From Flavobacteriales bacterium UBA5692 (lineage in GTDB: Bacteria; Bacteroidota; Bacteroidia; Flavobacteriales_D; Sanyastnellaceae), in the NCBI GenBank assembly GCA_002420235.1, contig DIHQ01000039.1, positions 1 to 16,571 on the forward strand: DNA of 16,571 nt, in the 5' to 3' direction. The position numbers and the translations under genes are program-made. The notes below the pieces were generated by a model. That model had not been told where the DNA came from. It worked only from the letters and a program-made list of their open reading frames with translations, and searched no databases. Of this stretch, positions 15,096-16,571 are shown piece by piece. Within the stretch, counting starts at the first letter, position 1. Each line of letters opens with the position of its first letter.

Positions 15096-16064
15096 ATGAA
15101 GAACCTTTTCACCCTGGCTGCGGCCTCTTTTTTCGCCCTTGGTGCGAGCGCCAGCAATGTTGAGTTGGTCGTCGAAGCTGTAGAGAACGGCGGCCAAGTA
15201 GAAGGTAATACATACCGCGTATACGCTGTATTGCCCTCAGCAGAGCATTCTTTGCACGCTGTTTTCGCTGACGGCGAACACGTTTTAAACGTTGCAACAA
15301 CTACTGATTTTTACCAACACCAGTATGGTAGCTTTTCGTCATTGGACGTAAATAACCAAATTGTAGCTTTAGAAGGATCATTAGCCTACGATAGCTGGGT
15401 TACTATCGGTGCCACAAATAGCACAAATAACAACTTGTGGACTGTTGGTGTTGATTATAATAACTTCCTAAGCGGTTCAGAGCTTACCGTAACTGACGGT
15501 GCTTGGTTTGTAGTCCCTACGGATGTGCAAGCTGTGGCGGAAGCTGGTAATCGGGTCCTGTTAATGCAGTTGACCACAAGTGGCACTGCGACTGGTATTT
15601 TGAATCTTCAGGGCTGGGATGTCGATGGAGCTGCATGGCGTGCCTATGACTTGACCTTCTCATCAACAGATGCGCAAGTATTCGGTTGCACCAATTCTGA
15701 TGCCGCCAACTTTAATGCCGACGCTACTTATAATGATGGTTCTTGCTTCGGTCAAAACAATGGTGACAGCCACGGTTTATCGAACATCGATAACACAATC
15801 GAGTGGAACATCTTCCCGAATCCTGTATTCGAAAGCACGTTTAGTGTAAAATTCGATCGCGAATTAAATTTGGGTGGTGAAAATATCATCCTTGAGGTTA
15901 CAGACATGTCTGGTAAGGCAGTAATTTCTCAAGAGATTGCGCAAGAGAATATAGTTGGTGGTAATCGTATTGTGGTGAAGCACGATTTAGCTGCCGGTAA
16001 CTACATGGTTTCAGTAATACATGCAAACTTTACTGATGCACAAAACATCGTAGTAGCGAAGTAA
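15096..16064 (+). CDS. Secreted T9SS cargo protein with an uncharacterised recurrent domain
   Basis: This 322-residue protein has a signal peptide (about 1-19, ending LGASA). Residues about 21-190 form a beta-rich domain with YRVYAVL (40-46), TTTDFYQHQYG (68-78) and LAYDSWVTIG (96-105). I recall this combination from other secreted proteins of marine Bacteroidota, but know no named family or function for it. Residues 197-217 carry the GCT...NFNADATYNDGSC module, a short Cys-flanked spacer motif common in secreted Bacteroidota proteins. Residues about 229-322 are a T9SS type A sorting domain: WNIFPNPVFE, LEVTDMSGKAV, AAGNYMVSV, ending NIVVAK. It should be exported by the Por system. Transcription is probably solitary, from a candidate promoter at 15016-15047 to a strong terminator at 16086-16111. 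No catalytic residues were recognised. Confidence 0.85.
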   Translation: MKNLFTLAAASFFALGASASNVELVVEAVENGGQVEGNTYRVYAVLPSAEHSLHAVFADGEHVLNVATTTDFYQHQYGSFSSLDVNNQIVALEGSLAYDSWVTIGATNSTNNNLWTVGVDYNNFLSGSELTVTDGAWFVVPTDVQAVAEAGNRVLLMQLTTSGTATGILNLQGWDVDGAAWRAYDLTFSSTDAQVFGCTNSDAANFNADATYNDGSCFGQNNGDSHGLSNIDNTIEWNIFPNPVFESTFSVKFDRELNLGGENIILEVTDMSGKAVISQEIAQENIVGGNRIVVKHDLAAGNYMVSVIHANFTDAQNIVVAK

Positions 16065-16085
16065 TCTTCCTATTACAGTGACTTG

Positions 16086-16111
16086 AAAGGGACCCTTCGG
16101 GGTCCCTTTTT
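16086..16111 (+). terminator. Strong rho-independent terminator with UUCG tetraloop
   Basis: A perfect 10-bp stem, AAAGGGACCC (16086-16095) with GGGTCCCTTT (16100-16109), encloses a TTCG loop closed by a C-G pair, the exceptionally stable UUCG tetraloop. Five T (16107-16111) complete it. It lies 22 nt after the stop of the T9SS cargo gene. Confidence 0.93.
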
Positions 16112-16119
16112 GGCTTTTG

Positions 16120-16127
16120 TATGTTTG
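16120..16127 (+). promoter_or_regulatory. Perfect TAnnTTTG -7 box just before the PhoD-like gene
   Basis: TATGTTTG matches the Bacteroidota -7 consensus exactly. Twenty nt upstream is TTCG (16096-16099), one mismatch from TTTG, and it is the loop of the preceding terminator. Transcription would start near 16133, only about 7 nt before the ATG at 16140. Confidence 0.45.
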
Positions 16128-16139
16128 AAGAAAAAATAA

Positions 16140-16571
16140 ATGCGATATTCCGTCCTCCTTGTTTCAGTATTAATTGTTAGCTGCACACAGAATTCGAGAA
16201 CAAATTCGAGAACGAAATTAAATGCCTCTCCAATGGTTGGTGATGTAGGCATGCGCAGCGCAAAAGTATGGTGTCAACTTACTCCGGAAACCTACTCAGG
16301 CAAACCAACCGTTCGTTTGCTTGATTCTGCGGAACAAACGGTGTCTATTAGCCGCATGAAATCCGCTAAGCTTGGAAATTGTTTTCATGCTGAATTGACC
16401 GATCTAACCCCAGCGACCCGATACACCTATTTCATAGAAAACAAGAAAGGCATTGCAATTAGTGATACCCTCGAAATAGAGACTCAGCCCCTTTGGCAAT
16501 ACCGATCGCCACCCCCTGAATTGAATTTTTTATTGGGGAGTTGTACCTACGTAAATGAGCCAGAATTTGAC
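16140..16571 (+). CDS. PhoD-like phosphatase/phosphodiesterase lipoprotein (3' end outside window)
   Basis: The frame opens at ATG 16140 and is still open at the window end, giving the first 144 residues. It begins with a lipoprotein signal, MRYSVLLVSVLIVSC (Cys15), followed by a polar linker containing NSRTNSRT. Residues about 32-120 look like the fibronectin-III-like N-terminal domain of PhoD-type enzymes: PMVGDVGMRSAKVWCQL, then LTDLTPATRYTYFIE. The segment LNFLLGSCTYVNEPEFD (128-144) matches the start of the PhoD metallophosphatase domain, where the GSC-Y-N-EP-D block precedes metal-binding residues that lie beyond the window. Such enzymes cleave phosphomonoesters or phosphodiesters outside the cytoplasm. 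The catalytic domain is not visible, so activity cannot be judged. The start is fixed by the signal peptide rather than by a Shine-Dalgarno sequence, which is absent. Confidence 0.8.
   Translation, partial: MRYSVLLVSVLIVSCTQNSRTNSRTKLNASPMVGDVGMRSAKVWCQLTPETYSGKPTVRLLDSAEQTVSISRMKSAKLGNCFHAELTDLTPATRYTYFIENKKGIAISDTLEIETQPLWQYRSPPPELNFLLGSCTYVNEPEFD
16191..16214 (+). repeat. 12-bp tandem duplication in the PhoD-like linker
   Basis: AATTCGAGAACA is followed directly by AATTCGAGAACG, differing only at the last base. The duplication is in frame and encodes NSRT twice, just after the lipidated Cys. Confidence 0.9.

Noticed and set aside
1..16571. CRISPR array, tRNA or rRNA genes, insertion sequence, attachment site, defence or toxin-antitoxin genes
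   Set aside because: No regularly spaced repeats, cloverleaf-like RNA, terminal inverted repeats, transposase or defence-type domains were seen on either strand.

Overview
The window reads as a chromosome segment of a member of Bacteroidota, most likely a marine Flavobacteriales-type organism. The reasons are two secreted proteins ending in type IX secretion (T9SS) sorting domains, a flavobacterial-style DUF2797 protein, a GH92 lipoprotein, a thioredoxin-like lipid-free exported protein of the DUF4369/TlpA kind, weak Shine-Dalgarno sequences, and promoter candidates of the Bacteroidota TTTG / TAnnTTTG type. No rRNA, tRNA, CRISPR array, insertion sequence, phage gene or toxin-antitoxin pair was seen. 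The segment looks like compact, ordinary core and accessory chromosome rather than a mobile island.

Layout. (1) 1-330: the tail of a secreted protein ending in two dockerin-like calcium loops, then a bidirectional terminator shared with the next gene. (2) 333-2900: two minus-strand exported proteins, a thioredoxin-fold protein and a T9SS cargo protein, each with its own terminator. (3) 2981-4393: a DUF2797 protein (+) facing a YqgE/AlgH protein (-), with only 3 nt between stop codons. (4) 4436-7149: a plus-strand pair, an exported M14 zinc carboxypeptidase and a cytoplasmic HSL-type alpha/beta hydrolase, joined by an ATGA overlap. (5) 7152-14852: a minus-strand operon of four genes whose three junctions are all 4-nt ATGA overlaps. 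In transcription order they are paaZ, an S41-type peptidase, a GH92 mannosidase lipoprotein and a class III aminotransferase. It faces the hydrolase gene with a 2-nt gap. (6) 14853-16111: a divergent regulatory gap, a T9SS-exported protein of unknown function, and a strong UUCG-loop terminator. (7) 16140-16571: the start of a PhoD-like phosphatase lipoprotein that runs off the window.

How the genes may work together. Many products act outside the cytoplasm on polymers: two peptidases, a mannosidase, a phosphatase and three secreted proteins (one seen only as its dockerin-like tail). This fits a heterotroph that scavenges glycoprotein and other detrital polymer. The four-gene operon is the most unusual unit. 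It couples a cytoplasmic aromatic-ring-cleavage enzyme (PaaZ) and a PLP aminotransferase to an exported protease and an exported mannosidase. No SusC/SusD pair or other paa genes lie in the window, so the metabolic link between them is not explained by known pathways. I saw no convincing evidence of a wholly new system; the operon, the cysteine-poor DUF2797 protein and the recurrent-looking secreted domain at 15096-16064 are the best leads.
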